Below, in pieces: positions 6,920 through 12,744 of a DNA stretch of 12,744 nt (within the stretch, counting starts at the first letter, position 1; the number at the start of each line of letters is the position of its first letter). Position numbers and translations under genes: made by a program. A model generated the notes under the pieces. That model searched no databases and was not told where the DNA came from. It saw nothing but the letters and a program-made list of their open reading frames with translations. The stretch comes from Hyphomicrobiales bacterium (lineage in GTDB: Bacteria > Pseudomonadota > Alphaproteobacteria > Rhizobiales > S144-35): contig WGBT01000257.1 in the NCBI GenBank assembly GCA_015494185.1, forward strand, positions 1 through 12,744, written 5' to 3'.

Positions 6920-9046
6920 ATGTTCGATATTCAGAAAGTGACGATTGATTGGGCCGGACGGCCCTTGACCCTGGAAACAGGACGCCTTGCACGTCAGGCC
7001 GATGGGGCGGTGCTGGCAACCTATGGTGAGACGACCGTATTGGCAACGGCGGTGGCGGAGCGCACCGTGCGGCCGGGGGTGGATTTTTTTCCGCTGACGG
7101 TCAACTATGAGGAAAAATATTATGCCGCTGGTAAAATTCCTGGGGGCTTCTTGAAACGTGAAGGCCGTCCCAGCGAACACGAAACCCTGACCTCACGGCT
7201 GATTGACCGGCCGATCCGTCCGTTGTTTGCTGACGGTTTTAAAAATGAAACCCAGGTGATTGCCACCGTGCTCAGCTACGACATGGAAAATCAGCCCGAT
7301 ATTGTCGCCATGGTTGCTGCATCCGCGGCGCTGACTTTGTCCGGGGTGCCGTTCATGGGGCCGATCGGGGCGGCCCGTGTTGGTTTGCTCAATGGTGAAT
7401 TGGTCCTCAATCCGGTGCTCGATGAGATTGGGGAAAGTGCGCTTGATCTTGTCGTGGCGGGAACCGGGGAAGCGGTTTTGATGGTCGAATCAGAGGCGCA
7501 GGAGCTGTCTGAAGAACAGATGCTCGAGGCCGTGATGTTTGGCCATAAGGGGTTTCAGCCGGTCATCGATGCGATTATTGAGTTGGCGGAAAAGGCGGCC
7601 AAAGAGCCGTGGGAGCTGAAACCGGACGAAAGCGACCGGTATGCGGCAGAAATTCGTGCCCGTGCCGAAGCTCCCCTGCGCGAGGCCTATCAGATTGCGC
7701 AGAAACTGCCGCGTCTGGAACGGATTGCCGAAATCAAGTCGGAAATCATCAATGATCTCACTCCTGAGGACGATGACGGCACTGAAAAGGTTCTGATTGC
7801 TTCGGTGTTCAAGGCGCTCGAATCGGAAATCGTGCGCGGCAATATCTTGAAGACTGGGAAGCGCATCGATGGGCGCGATCTGCGCACTGTGCGCCCGATC
7901 ACGGCTCAAGTGGGCGTTCTGCCGCGCGCCCATGGCAGCGCCTTGTTCACCCGCGGGGAAACCCAAGCCTTGTGTGTCACTACGCTTGGCACCGGTGATG
8001 ATGAAAAATTCATCGATGCGCTTGAAGGCAATTACAAGCAACACTTCATGCTGCATTACAATTTCCCGCCTTATTCGGTGGGGGAGACCGGACGGATCGG
8101 TTCGCCGGGACGCCGTGAAATTGGTCATGGCAAGCTGGCTTGGCGTGCGATTCATCCGATGCTGCCGCCCAAGGAACAGTTTCCCTATACGGTGCGGGTG
8201 GTTTCAGAAATCACCGAATCGAATGGTTCCAGCTCGATGGCCACGGTCTGCGGGGCTTCACTGTCGCTGATGGATGCTGGCGTGCCGCTTAAACGCCCGG
8301 TTGCTGGAATTGCGATGGGGTTGATCAAGGAAGGTGATGAATTTGCCGTGCTGTCCGACATTTTAGGGGATGAGGATCATCTGGGCGACATGGATTTCAA
8401 GGTTGCCGGAACAGCGCAGGGGGTGACCTCGTTGCAGATGGACATCAAGATTTCTGGCATCACCGAAGAAATCATGAAGGTGGCCTTGGAGCAGGCCAAG
8501 GAAGGGCGCATGCATATTCTTGGCGAAATGGCCAAGGCCCTGCCGGAGGCGCGCGCCCAGATGGGCGAATATGCGCCGAAGATCCAAACCATTTCAATTC
8601 CGGTTGACAAAATACGCGAAGTCATCGGTCAGGGCGGAAGTGTTGTCCGCAGCATTGTCGAGGAAACCGGTGCCAAGATCGATATAGAAGATGATGGCAC
8701 GGTCAAGGTTGCCTCGGCCAATCAAGAATCCATCGATGCCGCAATCAAGCGGATCAAAGAAATTGCCAGTGATCCCGAAATTGGCGAGATCTATCAGGGC
8801 AAGGTTGTCAAGGTGATGGATTTTGGAGCTTTTGTGAACTTCTTTGGGGCCCGGGATGGTTTGGTCCATATCTCACAACTGGCCGATCACCGGGTGAAAC
8901 AAACTTCCGATATTGTCAAAGAAGGGGATATCGTTTGGGTCAAATTGCTCGGAATCGATGAGCGCGGCAAGGTTCGTCTGTCGATGAAAGCGGTCGATCA
9001 GGAAACCGGCAAGGAAATTCCCCGTGACACGGCACAAGCCAGCTAG
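6920..9046 (+). CDS. pnp: Polyribonucleotide nucleotidyltransferase (PNPase)
   Basis: PNPase degrades RNA 3' to 5' by phosphorolysis, can add 3' tails in reverse, and in many bacteria joins the degradosome. The 708-residue protein shows two RNase PH domains separated by a helical segment, then KH and S1. Seen directly: the N-terminal core MFDIQKVTIDWAGRPLTLE; FTRGETQAL from residue 343; the catalytic block LGDEDHLGDMDFK with Asp486, Asp492 and Lys494 matching the E. coli numbers; the KH loop GQGG (570-573); and S1 from about 623 (KVMDFGAFVNFF). The Shine-Dalgarno before ATG 6920 is weak (GAG/GAAA), which fits control through the leader hairpins. The gene follows rpsO after 179 bp and is closed by a strong terminator. 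Confidence 0.98.
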   Translation: MFDIQKVTIDWAGRPLTLETGRLARQADGAVLATYGETTVLATAVAERTVRPGVDFFPLTVNYEEKYYAAGKIPGGFLKREGRPSEHETLTSRLIDRPIRPLFADGFKNETQVIATVLSYDMENQPDIVAMVAASAALTLSGVPFMGPIGAARVGLLNGELVLNPVLDEIGESALDLVVAGTGEAVLMVESEAQELSEEQMLEAVMFGHKGFQPVIDAIIELAEKAAKEPWELKPDESDRYAAEIRARAEAPLREAYQIAQKLPRLERIAEIKSEIINDLTPEDDDGTEKVLIASVFKALESEIVRGNILKTGKRIDGRDLRTVRPITAQVGVLPRAHGSALFTRGETQALCVTTLGTGDDEKFIDALEGNYKQHFMLHYNFPPYSVGETGRIGSPGRREIGHGKLAWRAIHPMLPPKEQFPYTVRVVSEITESNGSSSMATVCGASLSLMDAGVPLKRPVAGIAMGLIKEGDEFAVLSDILGDEDHLGDMDFKVAGTAQGVTSLQMDIKISGITEEIMKVALEQAKEGRMHILGEMAKALPEARAQMGEYAPKIQTISIPVDKIREVIGQGGSVVRSIVEETGAKIDIEDDGTVKVASANQESIDAAIKRIKEIASDPEIGEIYQGKVVKVMDFGAFVNFFGARDGLVHISQLADHRVKQTSDIVKEGDIVWVKLLGIDERGKVRLSMKAVDQETGKEIPRDTAQAS

Positions 9047-9075
9047 CTGAGAGCTGTTGGACGAGGCAACAACTG

Positions 9076-9115
9076 AAAGGCTGGCATGTAAAAGCCCCAT
9101 GCCAGCCTTTGTTTT
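9076..9115 (+). terminator. Rho-independent terminator of the nusA-pnp cluster
   Basis: AAAGGCTGGCATG (9076-9088) pairs perfectly with CATGCCAGCCTTT (9098-9110), a 13-bp stem with a 9-nt loop, followed by a T-rich run (TTTGTTTT, 9108-9115). It lies 30 bp after the pnp stop codon. This is the clearest terminator in the window and marks the end of the operon. Confidence 0.93.
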
Positions 9116-9281
9116 GAATGATTGTTCTTGCTTGGGCAAGAGCCTCTCACCATGGAAGACAAGGCAGGTTGGGGCAGAAGAGAAGGGCCCTTGGTATTTG
9201 GTATAAGTCTGCCGGTTCTTGTTTGTCAGGCCGCCAGCAACTTCCAGCAGCTTTTTATCCTGAAGCCTCCCATTTAAGAAT

Positions 9282-9296
9282 AATACCGGCGGTATT
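9282..9296. repeat. Palindrome AATACC-GGC-GGTATT
   Basis: AATACC (9282-9287) and GGTATT (9291-9296) form a perfect 6-bp inverted repeat around GGC. It lies just upstream of the candidate -35 at 9303, a position that would suit a dimeric regulator. No regulator can be named. Confidence 0.45.
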
Positions 9297-9386
9297 TAAT
9301 CTTTGACTTTTCCATGCTTTTTTCCGTATCCCTTTGAATGTTCTGCGTAAATTGAACGGTATACGAAGAAAGCTCAGGGGCCGTTG

Positions 9387-9407
9387 GTATAATATAAAAA
9401 ATTATAC
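9387..9407. repeat. AT-rich palindrome GTATAAT-N7-ATTATAC
   Basis: GTATAAT (9387-9393) and ATTATAC (9401-9407) are exact inverted copies separated by ATAAAAA. The left arm contains a consensus -10 (TATAAT), but no good -35 lies at the right distance; the right arm gives TATACT at 9403-9408. It may be a promoter with an overlapping operator, or an AT-rich melting/bending site. Confidence 0.45.
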
Positions 9408-9510
9408 TATAGCTTGGGGTTGCGGCAACTGGTGCCATGGCCGGAGGTACAGCGGTTTGTTAAGTCCGGGCAAGCCAAGCCATTGGGGGGCGGGAAGAAC
9501 GCCAACAGCC

Positions 9511-9529
9511 CTTTGAGGGGTGATCAAAG
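9511..9529 (+). promoter_or_regulatory. Hairpin touching the cimA ribosome binding site
   Basis: CTTTGA (9511-9516) is exactly complementary to TCAAAG (9524-9529), with loop GGGGTGA. The 3' arm covers most of the AAAGAG (9526-9531) that is the best-spaced Shine-Dalgarno for ATG 9541. Folding would therefore reduce access to the ribosome binding site. The short stem gives only modest stability. Confidence 0.35.
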
Positions 9530-9540
9530 AGTTGATTTCA

Positions 9541-11187
9541 ATGACGAAAGAACGGTTATATTTGTTCGATACAACACTGCGGGACGGGGCGCAGACCCTT
9601 GGTGTTGATTTTTCTGTCGAGGACAAGCTGCGGATTGCCCGCATGCTCGATGATCTGGGCCTTGACTATATCGAAGGGGGCTATCCTGGCGCCAATCCCA
9701 CCGATACGGCGTTTTTTTCCCGCGGTCGCAATCTTGAAAATGCGGCGATGACGGCTTTTGGCATGACCAAACGCGCCGGGCGCAGTCTTTCCAACGATGC
9801 CGGTTTTGCCAAAGTGCTTGAAGCGCATGCCGATGCCATCTGCCTGGTGGCCAAGAGTTGGGATTATCATGTTCGTGTGGCGTTGAAGATTTCCGAAGCC
9901 GAAAATCTGCAAGCGATTCGCGAATCCGTTGAAGCCATCGTTGCAAGCGGGCGGGAGGCGCTGATTGACTGCGAGCACTTTTTTGATGGTTTCAAGGCCA
10001 ATCCGGATTATGCCCTAAGCTGTGCCCGAACCGCCTATGAGGCCGGGGCCCGCTGGGTGGTGCTGTGTGATACCAATGGCGGCACACTGCCCTTTGAGAT
10101 CGAGGAGATTGTCAGCCAAACCGTCAAGGTCGTGCCGGGGACGCATCTTGGCATTCACGCCCATAATGACACCGAGCACGCGGTTGCCAATTCCTTGGCG
10201 GCGGTGCGTGCCGGGGTGCGGCAGATTCAAGGCACGCTCAACGGTCTTGGTGAGCGTTGCGGCAATGCCAATCTGACCTCCATTATTCCCACTTTGATGC
10301 TAAAAAGCCGTTTTGCCGAGCAATTCGAGATCGGTGTCACGGCAGAGAAATTGCGGCTTCTTACTCATGCCAGCCGGGTGCTCGATGAAGTCTTGAACCG
10401 GGCGCCGAACCGCCATGCTCCTTATGTTGGGGAGGCGGCCTTTGCCCATAAAGGGGGGATCCATGTCTCAGCCGTGCAAAAGGATCCGGCCACCTATGAA
10501 CATGTGCCACCCGAGACGGTTGGCAATCAGCGCCGCATTTTAGTTTCCAATCAGGCCGGCCGCTCCAATATTCTGGCGGAGCTCGACCGGTTGGGGATCA
10601 AGATCGAAGCCACCTCGCCTGCGGTGCGGGCGCTGCTTGAGGAAGTCAAACAGCGCGAAGCCATTGGTTATGCCTATGAAGGGGCCGATGCGTCTTTTGA
10701 ACTTTTGGCCCGGCGGATGCTTGGTGAAGTGCCGCGGTTTTTCCATGTCGACAGCTATCGGGTGATCGTTGGCCGCCGCCATGCCGATGATGATTTGCAA
10801 CAGACACGCGAACCGGTCTTGACTTCTGAAGCGATCGTCAAACTGATCGTCAATGGGGAGAAAAAAGCCTCGGTCGGTGAGGGCAATGGCCCGGTTCATG
10901 CCCTCGATAGGGCGTTGCGCAAGGATCTCGGCGTGTATCAGAAGTTCATCTCCGATGTGGCTTTGGTGGACTATAAAGTGCGGATTCTGACCGGGGGGAC
11001 CTCGGCGGTCACACGGGTTCTGATTGAAAGCCGGGACGGTGAAGGACGGCGCTGGTTCACGGTTGGGGTCTCTCCCAATATCGTCGATGCCTCGTTTGAG
11101 GCAATTGTCGATTCGATCAATTACAAATTGCTGCGTGATGGTGCCCCGGCGCCGGAGAAAAGCAGCGTCATTGCCTTCAAACGCTGA
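9541..11187 (+). CDS. cimA: (R)-citramalate synthase
   Basis: CimA condenses pyruvate with acetyl-CoA to (R)-citramalate, the first step of the threonine-independent route to 2-oxobutyrate and isoleucine. The 548-residue product has the HMGL/LeuA-type TIM barrel: DTTLRDGAQT (10-19), CDTNGG, the metal-site motif HAHND (206-210), and GTLNGLGERCGNANL; then HKGGIHVSAVQKDP and a C-terminal regulatory domain (about 400-545) like the one that binds the end-product in LeuA/CimA. GVDFSVEDK and EGGYPGANPTDTAFF are typical of this CimA class (Geobacter/Leptospira type) rather than 2-isopropylmalate synthase. ATG 9541 fits homologues and has AAAGAG 9 nt upstream; in-frame GTG 9520 and TTG 9532 are less likely. 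A neighbouring ilv or leu gene is absent. Citramalate rather than homocitrate or isopropylmalate specificity is inferred from sequence. Confidence 0.93.
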   Translation: MTKERLYLFDTTLRDGAQTLGVDFSVEDKLRIARMLDDLGLDYIEGGYPGANPTDTAFFSRGRNLENAAMTAFGMTKRAGRSLSNDAGFAKVLEAHADAICLVAKSWDYHVRVALKISEAENLQAIRESVEAIVASGREALIDCEHFFDGFKANPDYALSCARTAYEAGARWVVLCDTNGGTLPFEIEEIVSQTVKVVPGTHLGIHAHNDTEHAVANSLAAVRAGVRQIQGTLNGLGERCGNANLTSIIPTLMLKSRFAEQFEIGVTAEKLRLLTHASRVLDEVLNRAPNRHAPYVGEAAFAHKGGIHVSAVQKDPATYEHVPPETVGNQRRILVSNQAGRSNILAELDRLGIKIEATSPAVRALLEEVKQREAIGYAYEGADASFELLARRMLGEVPRFFHVDSYRVIVGRRHADDDLQQTREPVLTSEAIVKLIVNGEKKASVGEGNGPVHALDRALRKDLGVYQKFISDVALVDYKVRILTGGTSAVTRVLIESRDGEGRRWFTVGVSPNIVDASFEAIVDSINYKLLRDGAPAPEKSSVIAFKR

Positions 11188-11249
11188 AGCTTCTGTGGAG
11201 CGCCAAAAAGTATCAATCTTCAATCCAAGCAAGAGCTATCAAAAGGTGA

Positions 11250-11888
11250 TCAAGAGGTGGCTGCTTTGGCCAGGGTGCCGATCTTTATCGGTGTCAGGGG
11301 GCGGGGGGGTTTGACATTGATGCCCGCGATTTTCAGGAAATTGGCGAGAAGCTGATGGCCATGTTCGGAGGCGATGCTTTCAGGATGAAACTGCACCCCG
11401 AACACGGGGTGGGTCTTGTGCGCAACGGCCATGATGATGCCGTCTTCAGTATGAGCGGTGACGTCGAGAACCTCCGGCAGGCTGTCAGGGTCGATCACCA
11501 GCGAATGGTAGCGGGTGGCTTCAAATGGTGTTGGCACCTCTGCAAATATTCCCAGGCCTTGATGATGCACCAGTGAAACCTTGCCATGCATCAATTCCGG
11601 GGCCCGCACGATGCGGCCACCATAAGCTTGCCCAATGGTTTGATGGCCAAGGCAAACCCCAAGAATAGGGATATTGGGCCCTGCCTGTTTGACGAGCTCA
11701 AGTGAAATGCCTGCCTGATCGGGATCGCAGGGGCCAGGCGAGATGACGATTGCCTGGGGCTTTTGAGCCAGCACATCGGCAACGGTGATCTTGTCATTCC
11801 GATAGACTTTGACTTCTGGCCCAAGCTCGCCCAGATAATGCACGAGATTGTAGGTGAAACTGTCGTAGTTATCAATGAGAATGATCAT
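11250..11888 (-). CDS. trpG: Anthranilate synthase component II, glutamine amidotransferase
   Basis: TrpG hydrolyses glutamine and passes ammonia to TrpE for anthranilate synthesis in the tryptophan pathway. From ATG 11888 the protein has 212 residues beginning MIILIDNYDSFTYNLVHYLG. The class I amidotransferase triad is present: Cys79 in GVCLGHQ, His168 and Glu170 in HPES. The oxyanion region SPGPCDP and HGKVSLVHHQG match TrpG/PabA. TrpG and PabA are hard to separate by sequence, and one protein may serve both anthranilate and aminodeoxychorismate synthases. AAGGA sits 7 nt before the start; an upstream in-frame ATG at 11921 would add 11 unconserved residues. After LLANFL the protein carries a 27-residue tail, longer than many homologues. 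It converges on cimA with a 62-bp gap, and no trpE, trpD or trpC is adjacent within the window. Confidence 0.93.
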   Translation of the reverse strand: MIILIDNYDSFTYNLVHYLGELGPEVKVYRNDKITVADVLAQKPQAIVISPGPCDPDQAGISLELVKQAGPNIPILGVCLGHQTIGQAYGGRIVRAPELMHGKVSLVHHQGLGIFAEVPTPFEATRYHSLVIDPDSLPEVLDVTAHTEDGIIMAVAHKTHPVFGVQFHPESIASEHGHQLLANFLKIAGINVKPPRPLTPIKIGTLAKAATS

Positions 11889-11934
11889 TGTCCCGTCCTT
11901 GAAAACTGTAAAAGTTTGCACTCCCCCCTACAAC

Positions 11935-11980
11935 ACAGTGTCAGATCCGTCCTTAAAGGTGTTGTCAAACCTGACACTGT
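11935..11980 (-). promoter_or_regulatory. 10-bp inverted repeat flanking a consensus -35 upstream of trpG
   Basis: ACAGTGTCAG (11935-11944) and CTGACACTGT (11971-11980) are perfect inverted copies separated by 26 bp. Read on the trpG strand, a perfect TTGACA lies at 11968-11963 between the arms, and the downstream arm falls where a -10 would be, although the -10 itself is poor. This geometry suits a promoter flanked by two operator half-sites, or a long-loop hairpin in a longer transcript. The repeat is certain; its function is inferred. Confidence 0.45.
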
Positions 11981-12126
11981 CGGTGAGTTCAAGTTCAGAT
12001 TTTGACACGAAACAGTGCTTGGTGTTGGCGAACGAACCCGATTGTTCAGGGCCAGATTCAGCAGTCAGTCAAGAGCCCGGCTTCATCAATCATGAATCGT
12101 CTTCTAGATTGAATTTTGAACCTTGT

Positions 12127-12154
12127 TTGACCAGAAATCGTCTCATTTTTCAAT
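12127..12154 (+). promoter_or_regulatory. Candidate sigma-70 promoter for the rightmost gene
   Basis: TTGACC (12127-12132, five of six consensus bases) and TTCAAT (12149-12154, four of six) are separated by 16 bp and lie about 65 bp before the ATG at 12219. The -10 falls inside the palindrome TCTCATT-TTTC-AATGAGA (12141-12158), so a repressor binding there would block it. Confidence 0.4.
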
Positions 12155-12158
12155 GAGA
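12141..12158. repeat. 7-bp palindrome over the candidate -10
   Basis: TCTCATT (12141-12147) and AATGAGA (12152-12158) form a perfect inverted repeat with loop TTTC (GAAA on the other strand). No T-run follows on either strand, so it is not a terminator. It may be an operator. Confidence 0.4.
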
Positions 12159-12218
12159 ATTCAGTCTTCTGTTTCAAGGCTTGGGGCTGGCTGACAGATT
12201 GCGTTCAAGGAGGCTTTC

Positions 12219-12744
12219 ATGATTCCCCGCTTTTGTCATGTTTGTCATTTGCTGAAGCGGGCTTTTTTGGCCATTGCCCTTATCAGCATTGTTTCAGGTT
12301 TTATTTTAGCTTTTCCGGGCGTTGAGCCCGCGGCTGCGCAAAATGTTGCCCCAAGTGTGAAATTGTTTGAGTTGGATCGCCAAGTGGCAGCTCATTTGCG
12401 GGCCAAGCAATATCATCAAGCGCTTTCGTTGGCCAATCGCTATGCAGCAGGTATCGCCAAGCGTTTTGGCCGGGATCATCTGAAATATGCCGATGCCTTG
12501 CGCAAACTGGCGCGGATTTATGCCGCCATGGGCCAGTCGCAGCGGGCGCGCCGCCTCATGGCTCAGGCCAATGGGATCACCCGGCGGGCGCGCTTGCACA
12601 AGCCTATGGGGGGCCCTGCCGCATCGCTCAGCTCTCGGCGCCATTCGCATCCCCCTTCCTCGCCCCCGTCTCACAGGCGTCCTCAGGGGTCTCCCCAAGC
12701 CCAGCCATCGGTCAAGCCGCGGTTGGCGACGCCTCGTCCACTTG
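12219..12744 (+). CDS. Exported protein with TPR-like helices and a Ser/Pro/Arg-rich tail (3' end missing)
   Basis: An open frame runs from ATG 12219 to the window end (175 complete codons, no stop). The start is supported by a perfect AAGGAGG at 12207-12213, 5 nt upstream. Residues 1-40 form a Sec signal peptide: charged start with Lys13-Arg14, hydrophobic stretch 15-32, and an AAA-Q cleavage site after residue 40. Residues about 47-118 look like paired amphipathic helices of TPR type (KQYHQALSLANRYAAGIAKR, then DHLKYADALRKLARIYAAMG), resembling kinesin-light-chain-like TPRs. From about 119 it becomes rich in Ser, Pro, Arg, His and Gln, a probably disordered linker. What follows lies outside the window; TPR proteins of this kind can precede a hydrolase or protease-like domain, but nothing visible shows that. 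Function unknown; probably periplasmic, outer-membrane-associated or secreted. Confidence 0.8.
   Translation, partial: MIPRFCHVCHLLKRAFLAIALISIVSGFILAFPGVEPAAAQNVAPSVKLFELDRQVAAHLRAKQYHQALSLANRYAAGIAKRFGRDHLKYADALRKLARIYAAMGQSQRARRLMAQANGITRRARLHKPMGGPAASLSSRRHSHPPSSPPSHRRPQGSPQAQPSVKPRLATPRPL

Larger units (their letters stand above)
9116..9540. other. Intergenic region upstream of cimA
   Basis: About 425 bp with no supportable gene; the short open frames at 9118-9306 and 9334-9516 look random. The middle part is distinctly AT-rich. It contains two palindromes, a hairpin at the cimA ribosome binding site, and five copies of GGTATW (9193, 9200, 9291, 9358 and 9386). A weak promoter candidate is TTGACT (9303-9308) with TATCCC 18 bp later (9327-9332); its -10 matches only three of six consensus bases. 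A long-range GCTTGG (9412-9417)/CCAAGC (9475-9480) pairing is possible but does not fit a tRNA. Confidence 0.5.
11889..12218. other. Divergent intergenic region between trpG and an exported-protein gene
   Basis: This 330-bp region separates two divergently read genes and so must hold both promoters unless either is transcribed from afar. It contains a 10-bp inverted repeat near trpG, a short palindrome near the rightward gene, and no supportable ORF. I saw no tryptophan-rich leader peptide before trpG, so a classical attenuator is not evident. Confidence 0.6.

Noticed and set aside
9118..9306. ORF after the pnp terminator
   Set aside because: It starts directly behind the terminator without a ribosome binding site and has no family resemblance.
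9412..9480. tRNA-like fold from the GCTTGG/CCAAGC pairing, 69 nt
   Set aside because: There is no recognisable T-arm consensus, anticodon arm or 3' end, so it does not satisfy a tRNA.
9334..9516. TTG-started 60-codon frame before cimA as a possible leader peptide
   Set aside because: No ribosome binding site, no run of isoleucine, leucine or valine codons, and a random-looking composition.
9520..9540. GTG 9520 or TTG 9532 as the cimA start
   Set aside because: Homologues begin close to residue MTKERLYLFD, and ATG 9541 has a properly spaced AAAGAG.
12306..12698. - strand frame at the right edge
   Set aside because: It is the shadow of the + strand exported protein, which has a perfect ribosome binding site and a signal peptide.
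1..12744. CRISPR array, insertion sequence, prophage or defence genes
   Set aside because: No regularly spaced repeats, transposase motifs, terminal inverted repeats with target duplications or phage-like proteins are visible.

Overview
The window is an ordinary alphaproteobacterial chromosome segment of moderate GC content. Most of it is the conserved transcription/translation cluster nusA - ylxR (fused to an L7Ae-like domain) - infB - rbfA - truB - rpsO - pnp, all on the + strand (1-9046). The NusA C-terminal layout, the YlxR-L7Ae fusion, the IF2 N-terminal extension and the PNPase sequence all look alphaproteobacterial. I cannot resolve the order or genus. There is no insertion sequence, phage gene, CRISPR array, tRNA or rRNA.

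Region 1 (1-9046): NusA is cut by the left edge. The cluster couples transcription elongation and antitermination (NusA), an RNA-binding protein (YlxR/L7Ae), initiation factor 2, 30S maturation (RbfA), tRNA U55 pseudouridylation (TruB), ribosomal protein S15 and the exoribonuclease PNPase. Several gaps are wide for this cluster: 271 bp before infB, 256 bp before rbfA and 179 bp before pnp. They hold hairpins, short tandem repeats and one possible small leader ORF that overlaps the infB start. A strong intrinsic terminator at 9076-9115 closes the cluster.

Region 2 (9116-11187): a non-coding stretch of about 425 bp, AT-rich in its middle part and containing two palindromes and a hairpin that touches the ribosome binding site, leads into cimA. 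CimA is an (R)-citramalate synthase that makes the isoleucine precursor from pyruvate and acetyl-CoA.

Region 3 (11188-12744): trpG (anthranilate synthase glutamine amidotransferase) lies on the - strand, converging on cimA and not accompanied by other trp genes. A divergent 330-bp intergenic region with two inverted repeats separates it from a gene that runs off the right edge. That gene encodes an exported protein with a Sec signal peptide, a helical TPR-like segment and a Ser/Pro/Arg/His-rich tail. It has no recognised function.

I found no clear undescribed system. The best leads are RNA-level regulation candidates (rpsO leader, pnp leader, the infB upstream ORF, the cimA and trpG upstream palindromes) and the unknown exported protein at the right edge.
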